In this document: positions 44,730-56,111 of the stretch, one piece after another
How the letters are laid out: each line of letters opens with the position of its first letter
Position numbering within the stretch: position 1 is the first letter of the stretch
NCBI GenBank assembly: GCA_019426215.1
Contig: CM033403.1
Span: 7,214,012 to 7,278,011, forward strand
Reading direction: 5' to 3'
DNA from: Buddleja alternifolia
Taxonomy: Eukaryota; Streptophyta; Magnoliopsida; Lamiales; Scrophulariaceae
Length of the DNA stretch: 64,000 nt
Notes under the pieces: generated by a model
Database searches by the model: none
What the model was told of the DNA's origin: nothing
The model's input: only the letters and a program-made list of their open reading frames with translations
Program-made: the position numbers and the translations under genes

Positions 44730-45000
44730 ACCCTATGGCAGCGGTTCAGCCGGAACCGCTGCCATAGGGTCCAATTTTTATTTTTTTTTTAAATAAATGA
44801 CCCTATGACAGCGGTTCTGCCGAAACCGCTGCCATAGGGTCACCCTATTGCAGCGGTTTCTATAGAACCGCTGTCATAGGGTGACCTATGGCAGCGGTTC
44901 CGGAACCGCTGCCATAGGGTTTTGACCTATGGTAGCGGTACCTATGGCAGCGGTTCAAAACCGCTGTAATAGGCCCAAAAAAACCGCTGCTATAGGTCAT
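44730..45000. repeat. CACTA 2 right subterminal palindromic repeats
   Basis: Four to five copies of the same palindromic unit (tatggcagcggttc..gaaccgctgccata) at about 44736, 44803, 44845, 44883 and 44947, pairing with the set at the left end. Confidence 0.85.
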
Positions 45001-45013
45001 TTCTGTAGTAGTG

Positions 45014-45985
45014 ATTCGAATTATGCACATAATTCGCATGTTCAACACATTCGGATTGATAAGATGGTCTACCATGTTGACACTCCGTAAGGTGATGACT
45101 TCCACCACAATTTTCACACAACGTTTGCACTTGGTTTACCGACAAATTCATAGTATCCAATTTCTTGTGCAATAACTCTACTTGATTAGCTAGTGAAGTG
45201 GAAGCCTCCACTTCATAAACTCCACTTGCCTTCTTTGGAAGTATTACTCTCTCAGTAGGCCATTGGTAGTTATTTTCCGACATTCTATCGATCATATCCC
45301 AAGCCGCTTGTGGTGGTAAATTCATGAGTGAACCACCCGCAGCTGCGTCAAGATGAGTGCGAAGGCCGGGTCCAAGGCCTTGATAAAAGATGGTCACTTG
45401 AGTCCAAACTGCAAAACCATGGTGAGGGCATTTTCGGAGAAGTTCCTTGAATCTTTCAAGTGCTTCATAAAGTGACTCCCCTTTAATTTGTCGAAAACCT
45501 TGTATCTCAATCTTGATAGCGGCTGTTTTCCCCGGTGGAAAGTACTTACTCAAAAACTTCTCCACCAACTGGTCCCAAGTATGAATGGATGCAGTTGGCA
45601 ATGAGTCTAGCCAAGCTCTTGCTTTATCCCTCAATGAGAACGGAAAGAGTCTCATTCTAATAGCATCATCGGTCACTCCATTTTGTCGAAATGTGCTGAA
45701 ATAGCCAAGGAACTTGGTGATATGAGCATGTGATGCCTCATCCGCTGCACCCCGATATTGTTCATTGGAAATGAGTTGGAGGATAGCCGGTGAAATTGTA
45801 AAATTGTTTGCTTCTACCGTGGGTAGTACAATAGCACTAGCGGCTCCATGAACAGTGGGTTGCATATAATCACGTAAAGGGCGAGGAGCTTGTTCTTGTC
45901 TTTGTGCTAAAGTGGCAGCAACCGCGGCTTGAATCAAAGCTTGAATTCCCGGGTCCTCTAGATTGATGGGATTGTTCCCTTCCAT
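45014..45985 (-). pseudogene. Athila-like gag N-terminal part, cut by CACTA 2
   Basis: The start codon at 45985 (MEGNNPINLEDPGIQALIQ) lies after the leader. The gag body includes NNFTISPAILQLISNEQYRG, FPFSLRDKARAWLDSLP, TWDQLVEKFLSKYFPPGKT, GESLYEALERFKELLRKCPHHGF and FYQGLGPGLRTHLDAAAGGS, the Retrotrans_gag fold. A zinc-knuckle-like CENCGGSHHLTEC lies near the CACTA junction. The frame is open to the junction and resumes at 42590, so this gag was likely intact until the CACTA insertion. Confidence 0.92.
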
Positions 45986-46230
45986 TGCCTCAAATTGATT
46001 CTCGTTTTGTTTTTATGCTCGTCTTTTTCTATTAAAAGTTCGCTCGATCTCCGGATCAAAATCTTCAAGGTCTCCTTGAGATGTGCGGGTCATGCACTAC
46101 TCAAAGAGATCTACCTAACAATAGAATCAAAAGAACCAAATTTAAAACTTAAAAATAGCAAACCAAAATGCAAAAATAGCAACTTAGTCTTAGAATAGAT
46201 AAGTGAATTACAATATCAAATAACGCAATT

Positions 46231-46248
46231 GCCCCTGCAACGGTGCCG
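46231..46248 (-). promoter_or_regulatory. tRNA-Asp-like primer binding site of the Athila-like element
   Basis: The minus strand reads GGCACCGTTGCAGGGGC next to the LTR end. The Athila/Tat-type site is GGCGCCGTTGCCGGGG, so there are two differences. Confidence 0.75.
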
Positions 46249-46254
46249 AAAACT

Positions 46255-47522
46255 TGACATGTGTGATTCCTAGCAAGTATACTAGGTCGTGCAATGTAAT
46301 AAAGTGGACTATTAGCCCGGGGTGTATCGTCTCCACAGGGACAATTGGATTCGATGCTCGTAATTGCTATATCACCTAACTCTAGGCTAAATCAAATTAT
46401 AAGATGATAGATGGTTGAACTATGAAAATAATTAGAGACAACTATATGATAAACAAGGTATTATATCAAATGGAAAGAGATGATTGGGCTATGATCCTAC
46501 TATGTTCTATCTTATGTTCATAAACTCTAAATTACCCGGATTTTTAGAACACTCTTGTTATGGCGAAACCCCCTAATGTATTCATTACTCAATCTCTTGA
46601 AAAAACGATCCTATACTAGTTAACAACTTCCCATATCTCTATAGCGAAGGTTGAATTAACTAACATGCATTAAGGTTCAAAGGGATTCCTTGCTTACGAA
46701 AATCCTACATTCACTCGGGTCATCTTATCACAAAAAGCCACACAACGCAATTGATTCTATCTCTAGTCAATTGTTACGTTATGATATGTGATTTTATGAT
46801 CTACCTTTATCTATCTCCTCTCGGTCTCAAGACAAAGCATTAAATCAAACACATGGTGATCAAGCATGTAAAAGCATTAAGCATAAAAATCAAACATGCA
46901 ACAAGAATGTAATAAATCCGGAAACTAGGAATTCATTAAACACAAAATATCACAAAGTATTCACATAACCCAACCACAAGATACTTAGCTCATACTTGCA
47001 ACAAAAGATAATTCAATATTTCCAAAAGACATAGTTGATATACTAATCTAAGAGAAAAAGTTGAGTTACTCCCTATTACAAAGTGTGATTCCAAGATTCT
47101 ATGATCAAAATGACTCTTCAAGCTTCCTTGGGACTTGTCCTGGCTTCCTTGGGACTTGGAGAGCAAGAATAATCCTTTTGGTAAGTGAAAAGTCTCTCCA
47201 AAATGGCAGAAACGGTGGACTAAAACTAGGGCACGGGAAAACGGACTGCGGTCTGAAACGTGGCAGACCGCGGTCCACTTACGTGCAAGACCGCGGTCCT
47301 GAACCGCAGTCCTAGACTGCGGTCTAGAAAGACAGATTCCAGTTTTCACTTGCTTCGCGCCTTTTCTTCGGCCTTCTCACTCAATTATCGATCTATTTAA
47401 CTTGAATCCCTGCACACATGAAATGACAACAAATCAAAGCAACATGAGGGATTATCATTACTAAACTATGACGAAAATACCTATATAAAGGGGGTAAATA
47501 ATCGTAAAATGTGAACTTATCA
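46255..47522 (-). repeat. 5' LTR of the Athila-like element (about 1.27 kb)
   Basis: The minus strand starts TGATAAGTTCACATTTTACG and ends near CATGTCA before the primer site. A cluster of gaccgcggtc-type palindromes lies at 47240-47335. Its partner LTR was not found at the left end of the element. Confidence 0.75.
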
Positions 47523-48082
47523 TCTCCCTATATAAATATATATGATTTATTCATTTCAGAAAAACACGAATTCCACAAGCATCTTTCAGCATACTATTGA
47601 TAAAATGATTATATGCGTTTTAGGTACTTTCTCCAGTTAAGTTCCAGTGAGGAAGGAGCAGTACCAGAGAGTGCTTGGAGTTTTGAGTGACATACACGAG
47701 TGGTCAAGTGAAGCATTGGAGTCGAGTCTCACATAATTCCCTTTTGGAGTCATTTGTGGATTTACCATCTGGTTCCACCATTCGGTTCCAAGGGTGTAGT
47801 AGAGTGACACTCACTTCATCGTACTAAGTGTGTATTGTCCTTTTACATTTGTAGTGACTGAATCCACCTCTGTGATTCAGCACTTAATTTTATTCATTCA
47901 TCTTCTGTAATTTCTTTTCCTTCTAGATTTTGTCTCTGGAACTTACAAAGTTCCAGTGGTATTTTATTTCAGTATTTTTCAGTTAAATCTTTTAGTACTT
48001 TATCATTCCGCTGTGCATTCTAGCACAATTTTTAATACCCTAATTCACCCCCCTCCCCCTCTTATGCAATTCTTGAGTTACA
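47523..48082 (+). repeat. left LTR remnant of the SIRE-like copia
   Basis: Matches the last part of the right LTR over shared blocks such as gaattccacaagcatctttc, gtaccagagagtgcttggag and ggttccac. The first 460 or so bases are absent at this side. Confidence 0.9.
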
Positions 48083-48084
48083 AT

Positions 48085-48098
48085 TGGCAACAGAGCCA
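48085..48098 (+). promoter_or_regulatory. primer binding site of the SIRE-like copia
   Basis: TGGCAACAGAGCC lies two bases after the LTR end. It is close to the tRNA-Met-type site TGGTAACAGAGC used by this lineage. Confidence 0.7.
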
Positions 48099-48144
48099 GG
48101 TGGCTCATTTCTAAGGGTTTAACCACCCGAGTCAAAAGATCTAC

Positions 48145-49791
48145 ATGGCCGCCTATATTTTTGATATGTATGGAGAGGGGCACTCTCCCTCCCGTCCACC
48201 ACCCTTCGACGGTTCAAATTATGCCACCTGGAAGAACCGTATGGAGGAGTATTTTATTTCCATTGATTTCAAACTTTGGAAAATAGTCATGAAAGGACCT
48301 ACAATTCCAATGAAGAAAGTTGATGGACAAAACATTCCAAAAGATTGGGATGACTTTAACAACAGTGATGAGAAAATTCTACAAATGAATGCAAACGCTA
48401 AAACATCTTGTCATGTGCTCTGACTAAGGATGAATACAATCGAGTAAGCACTTGTATCTCAGCCAAACAAATGTGGGATATGCTACAAGTCACATACGAA
48501 GGTACCAGTCAAGTCAAACAAGAACAGGTCACTCTTCTTGTTCACCAATATGAAATGTTCCAGATGAAACAAGATGAGACGATCAGTCAAATGTACACTA
48601 GATTCATGCAGATCATCAATCCCATGGGTCTTGGAATTCTAGAAGATGAACAAACTCGCGAAATTTTGGGATCTCTTCCAAAAGAATGGACACCTAAAGT
48701 GACTGTCATTCACGAAGCCAAAGACATGAATGTTATGACAATGGGAGAACTCATTGGTTCTCTTACCTCTCATGAAATGACTCTCATGTCTAAAGAAGGA
48801 AGTTCTGAAGCAAAGATTCAGAAGTCACTTGCCTTTTCTTCGAGTTCAATAGAAATTCCTGCTGATCCAAAAGAAATAAGTGATGAACAATTCAATGAAG
48901 AACTTGCTATGATCACTAGAAGAATGAAAATTCTCCAGCAGAGCCAAAAGTTCCAGCGAAATCCCAAATCTAACTTCCAACAAAGAGATCCTCAGAAAAA
49001 TGATAAGAAAATATGTCATGAATGTTTTGAACTAGATCACACCAGACCTGATTTGCCTAAACTGAGGAAGTTCCAGAGGAATGATCAAAATTCCAGACAA
49101 CGAGCTCTATCCACACCGTTGGATGAATCTGAATCAAATGCATGCAATGATGAGGACGACTGTCTTATGGTAAACAAACAGGTATCTATTGAATCGAAAT
49201 CTAATTTAAATTATTTTGATGATGATACCGCTGAAAATTCTGACTTTTATGATATTCTTAAAAATTATGAGAATCAAATAGAAAACTTGATTTATAAGAA
49301 TAAATTGCTTCAAAGTCAAATACACAAATTCTCTTTAAAAAAAGGCTGAATTGGAACAAAAATTTGATAATCTCATGAAAGAAATAGAGTATCTACTTGA
49401 AGAAAACACTTCTGTGTGGAAACAAGTTTCTGATTTGAAAAAACAAGTCAAAGGAAAAGATGTCATGCACACACCACATATACATCATAATCATACTTGT
49501 CATGCATCTACTTCCAGAACATGTTCCAACACTAAATTTGTGAAAATTCCTCATGATCATGCTCATTGTGCTGAAACCAAAGAGGACACCACTCATTATC
49601 ATGCTCATCGTGCTGAAATCAAAAAGAACACTGCCTCTTATAAAGTCTGTCATACATGCGGTAGAAATGGTCATGTTGCATACAGGTGTTACTTAAAAAA
49701 GGATATTGGTACAAAACTTATATGGGTACCAAAAGTCAACTACGCTAACTTTGCAGGACCCATAGATAAATGTGTACCAAAACAAAAATAG
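48145..49791 (+). pseudogene. SIRE-like copia gag, two frameshifts
   Basis: The start codon at 48145 begins MAAYIFDMYGEGHS, then PPPFDGSNYATWKNRMEEYF, the copia gag start, and MWDMLQVTYEGTSQVKQEQVTLL, IREILGSLPKEWTPKVT-type gag body, a low-complexity acidic stretch, and a CCHC knuckle CHTCGRNGHVAYRC near 49650. Frame changes occur near 48397 (a missing A in gctaaaacatc) and in the run of As at 49336-49343. Both are in A-rich runs, so sequencing error is possible. A zinc-knuckle-like CHECFELDHTRPDL lies near 49015-49060 (degenerate). Confidence 0.85.
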
Positions 49792-49797
49792 TAATTA

Positions 49798-51131
49798 TTG
49801 CAGGAACTGCCTCGGAACCAAGTCCGGAAGAACAAATGGTACTTAGACAATGGATGTTCCAGGCATATGACCAGTGACATCTCTAAATTCGTCACCCTCA
49901 GCACTTTCACTGGTGGTAAAGTCTCATTCACAAACAATGCAAAAGAAACCATTGTTGGTAAGGAATCCATTGGTAAGAATGGATCCACTGTTATCGATGA
50001 GGTTTGTTTAGTTGAGGGCTTGAAACATAACTTGCTTAACATAAGTCAATTATGCATTAAGGTTAATCAAGTCCAATTCTTTCCTATTCATTGCTCTTTT
50101 ATGAAAAATAATGAATTGATCTTCAATGCCTTTCGAAATGGAAATGTTTACTGCATAAATCTCAATGATCTTACCAAGCAAAAGATAGAGTGGCTGGTAG
50201 TTGCAGATGAAGGAAATGGGACTTGGCATCGGAAAGTTTGGCCTGCCAACATGGAACTTCTTCCTCTCGACCTTTTTGGTCCTATGAAAATTGATACTAC
50301 GACTGGTTACTTAAATTGGAGTAAATCTTATCGTATTGTTTGCAAAAGCATTATTCAAAAACCTATATATGTCACATTTGATGAAACTCACTTTCTTTTA
50401 GCCAAAGTTACTTTGAGCTCAAAACCTACAGGTATTCCAGAATTATCAAGTAACACTAAAGCCGGACCTGAGCAAAAGAACCTGGATCTTCCAGATGAGA
50501 ATCTTAATCCGATGGAAGTTCCAGTTCTCTTGAAGCCAAAACTAAAATCTTCAGACTCAAATAGCTTTTCCGCTCCTAAAGCGGGAAAATTTAATTATGC
50601 GTCCAGTCATCCTACCAATGTTATTATGGGAAATCCAGTAGTTTGTATTACCATTAGATCCAGCTTAAAGAAGAATTTTGGAAGTTGTGCTTTCTTATCC
50701 CATACTGAGCCTATCAATGTTGAAAAAGGTCTTAATGATGAATTTTGGATCAAAGTCATGGAAGAGGAACTTGTCCATTTTGACAGGAACCAAGTCTGGA
50801 ACCTAGTCAAAAGACCCACAAATCATCCGATTATTTGCACTAAATGGATTTTCAGAAATAAACTTTGCATGATTTGCCTTTCGATCACATTCCTATTTTA
50901 TGTGATAACACTAGTGCCATCACCATCACTAAAAATTTAGTGCATGATTCTCGTACCAAACATATTGAAGTTAAACATCACTTCATCCTTGTTCATTTTC
51001 GAAGAGGTGATTTTTCGATTAATTCTAAAGCTCTTAGAATTGTTGGATTTTCAGTTTTCAGATCTAAACTTGGTATTATGGAACTTCCTAAGTTTGTGCA
51101 TACCCGATATCTTTACATTTCTCACATTTAA
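49798..51131 (+). pseudogene. SIRE-like copia pol remnant with internal deletions
   Basis: Protease WYLDNGCSRHMTSD is near the start, then GLKHNLLNISQLC and a truncated GAG-pre-integrase. A jump follows to LPLDLFGPMKID (start of integrase), and another to FDETHFLLAKV, which normally follows integrase. Next come the pre-RT region (GSCAFLSHTEPINVEKGLNDEFWIKVMEEEL, NQVWNLVKRPTN, CTKWIFRNK), where sequence ends at the RT start, and then HIPILCDNTSAITITKNLVHDSRTKHIEVKHHF, the end of RNase H, in another frame. The catalytic RT and most of integrase are missing. It cannot move without a helper. Confidence 0.88.
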
Positions 51132-51365
51132 ATTCTTTTTGATGATGAAGGGGGAGAGAAATGGTACCTCAGTACGATCCTTCATATAGTTCTTTATTAT
51201 CATATATGCTCTGTGATCTATGATATTATGCTTCTTGGCAATTATTATTTAGACAAGGGGAGGAATCAACTACTCAGGGGGAGCTCCTGGTAAGATGGTT
51301 CCAATCAATACTCTGTTGACCCGAGAGAGGTATCTCATTCCGTATCATCATCAAAAAGGGGAGAT
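51132..51365 (+). other. SIRE-like copia 3' spacer and polypurine tract
   Basis: G-rich motifs (gaagggggagagaaatgg, caagggg, cagggggagctcc) end in caaaaaggggagat at the LTR start. These G-rich runs are usual in this lineage before the 3' LTR. Confidence 0.7.
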
Positions 51366-52388
51366 TGTTAACCTTTTTGGTTCTCTCATCCTTTAGTTTT
51401 GACGATGACAAAGGACTTGTTTGATTGTCACTAATTTCTCTCAATTTGTTTTTATAGGAACCATCCTGGAATTTCGCAGGAACCATCTGGAACTACTTTT
51501 GGAATATACATCTCTTCTTCCACAAGAATTTAAGGGAAATATTTTTGTCTATCCTTCTTGTCTTTTATATAGATATTCTGCACATATTTTATGTGCTTCA
51601 TATGTCTTACCAAATCAAAATTAGTTATCTAATTATAAGGAAAGTCAAAGATCCCATATTGCTAGAATTTCATTTAAGGGAAGTATCCTAGTTATTCTCC
51701 TTTCCTTCTATTTATGTCTCTGCATATCTATCGCAGTTGATTTGATTTTATTTCCTTTCTGCTTTGGTAAGTATCCATTTTATGGAAGAAGTCGTTATCC
51801 CTTATTTCCTTTCCTTTATCATGTTTTATGATCTACCTATATATACATGCTTTATTGATTTAAGAAAAATACGAATTCCACAAGCATCTTTCAGCATACT
51901 ATTGATAAAATTATTATATGTGTTTTAGGTACTTTCTCCAGTTAAGTTCCAGTGAGGAAGGAGCAGTACCAGAGAGTGCTTGGAGTTCCGAGTGACATAT
52001 ACGAGTGGTCAAGTGAAGCATTTAAGTCTAGTCTCTCATAATTCTCTTTTGGAGTCGTTGTTTGTGGATTTACCATCTGGTTCCACCGGTCGGTTCCAAG
52101 GGTATAGTAGAGTGACACTCACTTCATCGTACTGAGTGTGCATTGTCCTTTTACATTTGTAGTGACTGAATTCACCTCTGTGATTCAACAATTAATTTTA
52201 TTCTTTCATCTTCTGTAATTTCTTTTCCTTCTGGATTTTATCTCTGGAACTTGCAAAGTTACCGTGGTATTTTATTTAGTATTTTCCAGTTAAATTTTTT
52301 GGTACTTTATCATTCCTCTATGCATTCTAGCACAATTTTTAATACCCTAATTCACCCCCCCCCCCTCTTAGGCAATTCTTGAGTTACA
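51366..52388 (+). repeat. right LTR of the SIRE-like copia (1023 bp)
   Basis: TG...CA ends. It contains a TATA-like ctatatatacatg near 51836. It is followed by taata, the first five flanking bases. Confidence 0.88.
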
Positions 52389-52394
52389 TAATAC

Positions 52395-53100
52395 CAAATA
52401 TATTCATTCTTATACCTCTGAATGACGTCGTATTAATACAATTTCTCGCATTAAGGATGAAAACGGTGTGTGGCAGGAGAATAACAGGGATGTGCAGAAC
52501 ATCATTAACAACTACTTTAGGGATATCTTTTCCTCCACTCAGCCGGATGAGACAGAACTTAATGATGCATTGGTGGTCTTGCAGCCAACAGTTACGCCAG
52601 AGATGAATTAGACACTTTCTCGGGAGTTCTCGCCTGATGAGGTAACAATTTCTTCATCACAAATGCAACCCCTTAAATCCCCTGGCCCTGATGGTATGTC
52701 CCATATTTTTTTCAAAAATTTTGGCACATTATTGGTAAAGACGTCTCTCGTTTTGTGTTAGATATTCTGAATAAGAAAACCATGCTGTCTAAAATGAACT
52801 TTACTCACATTGTTCTGATTCCTAAAAGAGACGATCTGGAACTCGTTTCGCATTTCAGTCCTATTAGCCTTTGCAATCTTATTTATAAGCTAGTCCCCAA
52901 AACTATTGCTAACCTTCTTAAGCCCTTTCTTTCAGATATTATCTCGGAGACACAGTCAGCGTTTGTTCTGGGATGCCTAATCTCTGACAATATTCTGGTG
53001 TCTTACGAGATAAATCATTACCTAAAAAAGTAAACTAGTGAAAAGGAGGGTAACGTCGCGCTTAAACTTGATATGAGAAAAGCCTATGACAGATTTGAAT
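52395..53100 (+). pseudogene. LINE (L1-type) reverse transcriptase fragment
   Basis: Translated in shifting frames: GVWQENNRDVQNIINNYFRDIFSS (the region before RT), SPDEVTISSSQMQPLKSPGPDGM (RT domain 0/1 of plant L1), MNFTHIVLIPKRDD, FSPISLCNLIYKLVPKTIANLLKPFL, SETQSAFVLGCLISDNILVSYE and LKLDMRKAYDRFE. These are reverse-transcriptase blocks of plant L1 LINEs. At least three stops or shifts are present, and the fragment ends at the CACTA insertion (53101). Its right half would be after the CACTA, beyond the recognisable sequence. Confidence 0.85.
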
Positions 53101-53116
53101 CACTAATACAGAAATG

Positions 53117-53310
53117 ACCTATTACAGCGGTTTTTTAACCGCTGTAATAAGGACCAATTACAGCGGTTACGTAAAAAACCGCTGTAATAGGCATAAATCA
53201 ATTACATCGGTTACGTAAAAAACTCCTATAATAGGTGTGTTTATTTAATTTTATTTTTTTTGGAAAATCTATTATAGCGGTTATTCCTATAACCCCTATA
53301 ATAGGTGTAT
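53117..53310. repeat. CACTA 3 subterminal palindromic repeats
   Basis: Units of the form attacagcggtt..aaccgctgtaat at 53122-53150 and 53156-53192, plus degraded copies at about 53195-53240 and 53270-53310. The motif family is the same as in CACTA 2, with attacagcgg rather than tggcagcgg. Confidence 0.8.
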
Positions 53311-53811
53311 TTATTTAATTTTTTTTAAATTATTTTCCTAGCTGCACTGTACAAAATTTATAGTAACCAGCTTCCCACAAGCTCAAAATTCAACACACTA
53401 ACACAACAAACCATAAAAACAATTCAACAAAAACAACAAATTAAAACCCAAAATTAACTTCACCAAATGATCATCTCTAACAACAAAAACCAATTCTTTC
53501 CTCCTAACAACAAATCAAATTTTATGTATAATCTCCAACAAATGATAACGAGTTTACAATCAACCAATTAAATACAACAAATTAAATAAAAATTTACAAC
53601 AATTTGCAACTTACACCATACCAAAAGCGCATTGAAAAATGTATTATGCCAATTCGCAACGTACTTCATCAAGTTACTCTATAGAGTAAGTGACGTATTG
53701 ACAATCAGGAAACTACTGAAAGATAGAGATTGAAAACCCAACAAAGGTTTAATAACTTAAAAAGGGAAATTAGAATTTGATGATGAGTATTAATTAGGAT
53801 TATGCATACCG
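53311..53811. other. CACTA 3 untranslated sequence beside the terminal repeats
   Basis: AT-rich sequence between the subterminal repeats and the last recognised exon of the Ulp1 gene. No coding evidence was found. Confidence 0.5.
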
Positions 53812-56067
53812 TTGGTGGGATTGTAGATTCTCCGTGGCTAATAATATCCTTCATGAATTTCATAATGAAAAAGCCACAATCTTTGTCGTTTAACTGTATG
53901 GGGCACTACAAAATTGAAATTAAAATTGTATTAGAACAATAACTTTTATACAAATAATCTCTTGAAAATATAAAATTACACTAACCTTTATACAAGTCCA
54001 TTTACAGGCCATGTTTTTGGATTTGACCTTTTGGGTGTTACGATTTGCACGAAACATCAACACAGCACTGTTAAAATCATCAAAAAACAAGTAAAGATGT
54101 CAATATCAAGCAAATATATATGTGAAATCTAGGAAGATACATACACTTTAAAATTAATATTAAATATAATAGATACATTGATTGAATGAAAAACTTACTG
54201 ATTGATTGTTTCTTTCAAATCACGTCGGTTATTCGGATCACCGTGCAAAGAATCCAGATAATAAACGATCTCTTTAATTGGATCAATCACAAGCAACACC
54301 CAATGTTCCCTAAAAATCATTCAAAAGATAAGTTCAAAATTAATTTTGCGTACGTAACAAATTTTACAAAATAAAGTTGGGTTTTTAGTAGCTTACCCGG
54401 TGTTACAAGGTGCAATAAACAACTTCCCGTCTGCGCAATCTTTCATGGCATTTGTTATATATTGCGCTTGTAAGATACGCTGAGAGGGATTAATACCTGC
54501 TGCCGCAGCTATAGTATGTGGGCTAAGGAACCCGAAATTATTTGCTTTCTCTTCGGACCACATACTTAGCCCACAAATACCTAAATTGAGCATAAAATAA
54601 ATTTGAGCAACAAAAATGAACATAGTTCAAATTAATGCAGTAAAATAATTTAAAAACTTACTTTTTTTTAATTCATATTTAAGAGCTTACTTGATGTAAA
54701 CTACAATGATAGAGACTCCTATCTGTTCTTTACGCAAAAGTGCCAGATCTCCTCCCGCCCAAGATACTCTTGATAGGGTTCATTATTATAGATTGCCTCG
54801 GGAATGTCTATAGTGACTTGTTGTTCAATAGGCATTATCTGCAAGTACCTTTCAAGAGTTACAAGTGGCTGAGGGCGTTGATCAGCTGTTACAACGTCTG
54901 CTGCTTTGTCATCTTCACATGAAGGGTTGGCCACTGGAGGTGTTCGTTTGACAGCTGAGTGCTTCGTCATCTCTGATTTATTTTTTCCAACTGATGATTT
55001 GGATTTTCCAAGAGACTATTTAAGCAAAGAAAACAAAACGTGAATGTTACAAACCAAAGTATATTTAGTAACCTTAAACAATTGTTATAATTTACTAATG
55101 GCTAGCTATTAATAATTACGTACCGATGCATCACTGACAGTGACAAGACTCTTAGGCCAAGCAACAATGTATCCCACAGCCTCAGAAACTGTGAACACTC
55201 CTTCATCAGCGAGAGGGACTGGTAGGGGTGCAATATCTTCAATTGCAATGTCAATCATCACTTTCACAAGGTGGGTGGGTAATGGATGTGTATGCAGTGT
55301 TCTATCATCTGATCGATTGTACATTTGTACTTTAGCCACCATACGATAAGACGGTGTTGAAAGTGCTAATTGACATTGCGCCACAACCTACATATATAAT
55401 ATATATATACCATTATAATATTAGAAAATTTTATGTGTTTTAGAGAATTGCAAGTTAAATGATCACTAAATAATTTCATATCATTACCTGAGGAAGGTTC
55501 TTAACTGGATCTGGGCAGCTATCTTTCAAAGAAACCGCCTCATTTTCATGTGGCTGCTGCGACCCTGACGCCTTATGCTCGTCAAACTCGCGTCGCAATG
55601 AGGATAGTGATGCAGTGAGCATGTGCACCATGTTTTTCAAGTTATCAATCTCCTCATCTTTAGAAGGCTTTGAATCCGTAAAGTACTTTTTTTGTGATAC
55701 CCCAAAGCCTACACCCCTAACGCCACCCGAATGCTCCTTCTTTTTAAGAGCTTTAGCCAATATATCATTCCGGGTCCTCTCGTTTCCACTATGGCTACCC
55801 TCCTGTGATAAGCACTCCTATAATAATACATTTAAAAAATAAAAAAATTAGTGAACTTTGCTCTTTTGAAAATATTTCAAAAAAAACATACAATACATGA
55901 TATAACTAAAATTGCAAATAACTCACAATTTCATCCGCTACTCTTTTAACATTGACATTATCAATGTTATGCTGGCTGTCAGAATGTGCAATCCTCCACA
56001 CGAGTGCTCGTGTCACGTCTGTGCAATCTGACCCAACTTTTTTTCTTTTTTCCATCTATACTATGAT

Positions 56068-56111
<44 letters not shown>

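Larger units (their letters stand above)
42591..45013. mobile_element. CACTA element 2, complete non-autonomous, TSD att
   Basis: It begins CACTACCACAAAAAAG and ends CTGTAGTAGTG. The target duplication att lies at 42588-42590 and 45014-45016, so it inserted in Athila-like gag and the gag frame resumes on each side. The 2.4-kb interior has palindromic subterminal repeats at both ends, CT- and GCC-rich tracts, a 1.1-kb minisatellite and a 260-bp palindrome. No transposase. All long frames across it (Tyr/Val/Cys repeats, Ala or Pro runs) come from repeats. It resembles CACTA 1 (16687) and shares end motifs with CACTA 3 (53101). Confidence 0.92.
35400..47522 (-). mobile_element. Athila-like Ty3/gypsy retrotransposon, 5' LTR present, 3' LTR not found
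   Basis: Minus-strand order: LTR (47522-46255), tRNA-Asp-like primer site, gag (45985 down, split by a CACTA element), protease, reverse transcriptase, RNase H, integrase (to 38193), a spacer, then an extra ORF in the envelope position (37068-35875). A G-rich tract GGTTGGGGGGGTGGG (near 35475) resembles post-ORF sequence of related plant elements. The tRNA-Asp-type site, the FMDDFSIFGSSF reverse-transcriptase motif and the extra ORF favour the Athila lineage. The left limit is uncertain. The LTR outer end abuts a copia LTR, into which the element inserted. Confidence 0.88.
47523..52388 (+). mobile_element. SIRE-like copia element, left LTR truncated, internally deleted
   Basis: The right LTR spans 51366-52388 (1023 bp, TGTTAACC...GAGTTACA). 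The left LTR is only its last 560 bases (47523-48082), because the Athila-like element sits at its breakpoint: left tctccctatataaat aligns with right tctacctatatatac. A primer site TGGCAACAGAGCC follows at 48085. gag is near full length, but most of integrase and the whole reverse-transcriptase core are missing. The polypurine tract aaaaaggggagat lies at 51354-51365. Long LTRs and the gag type fit the SIRE/Maximus lineage. Confidence 0.88.
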
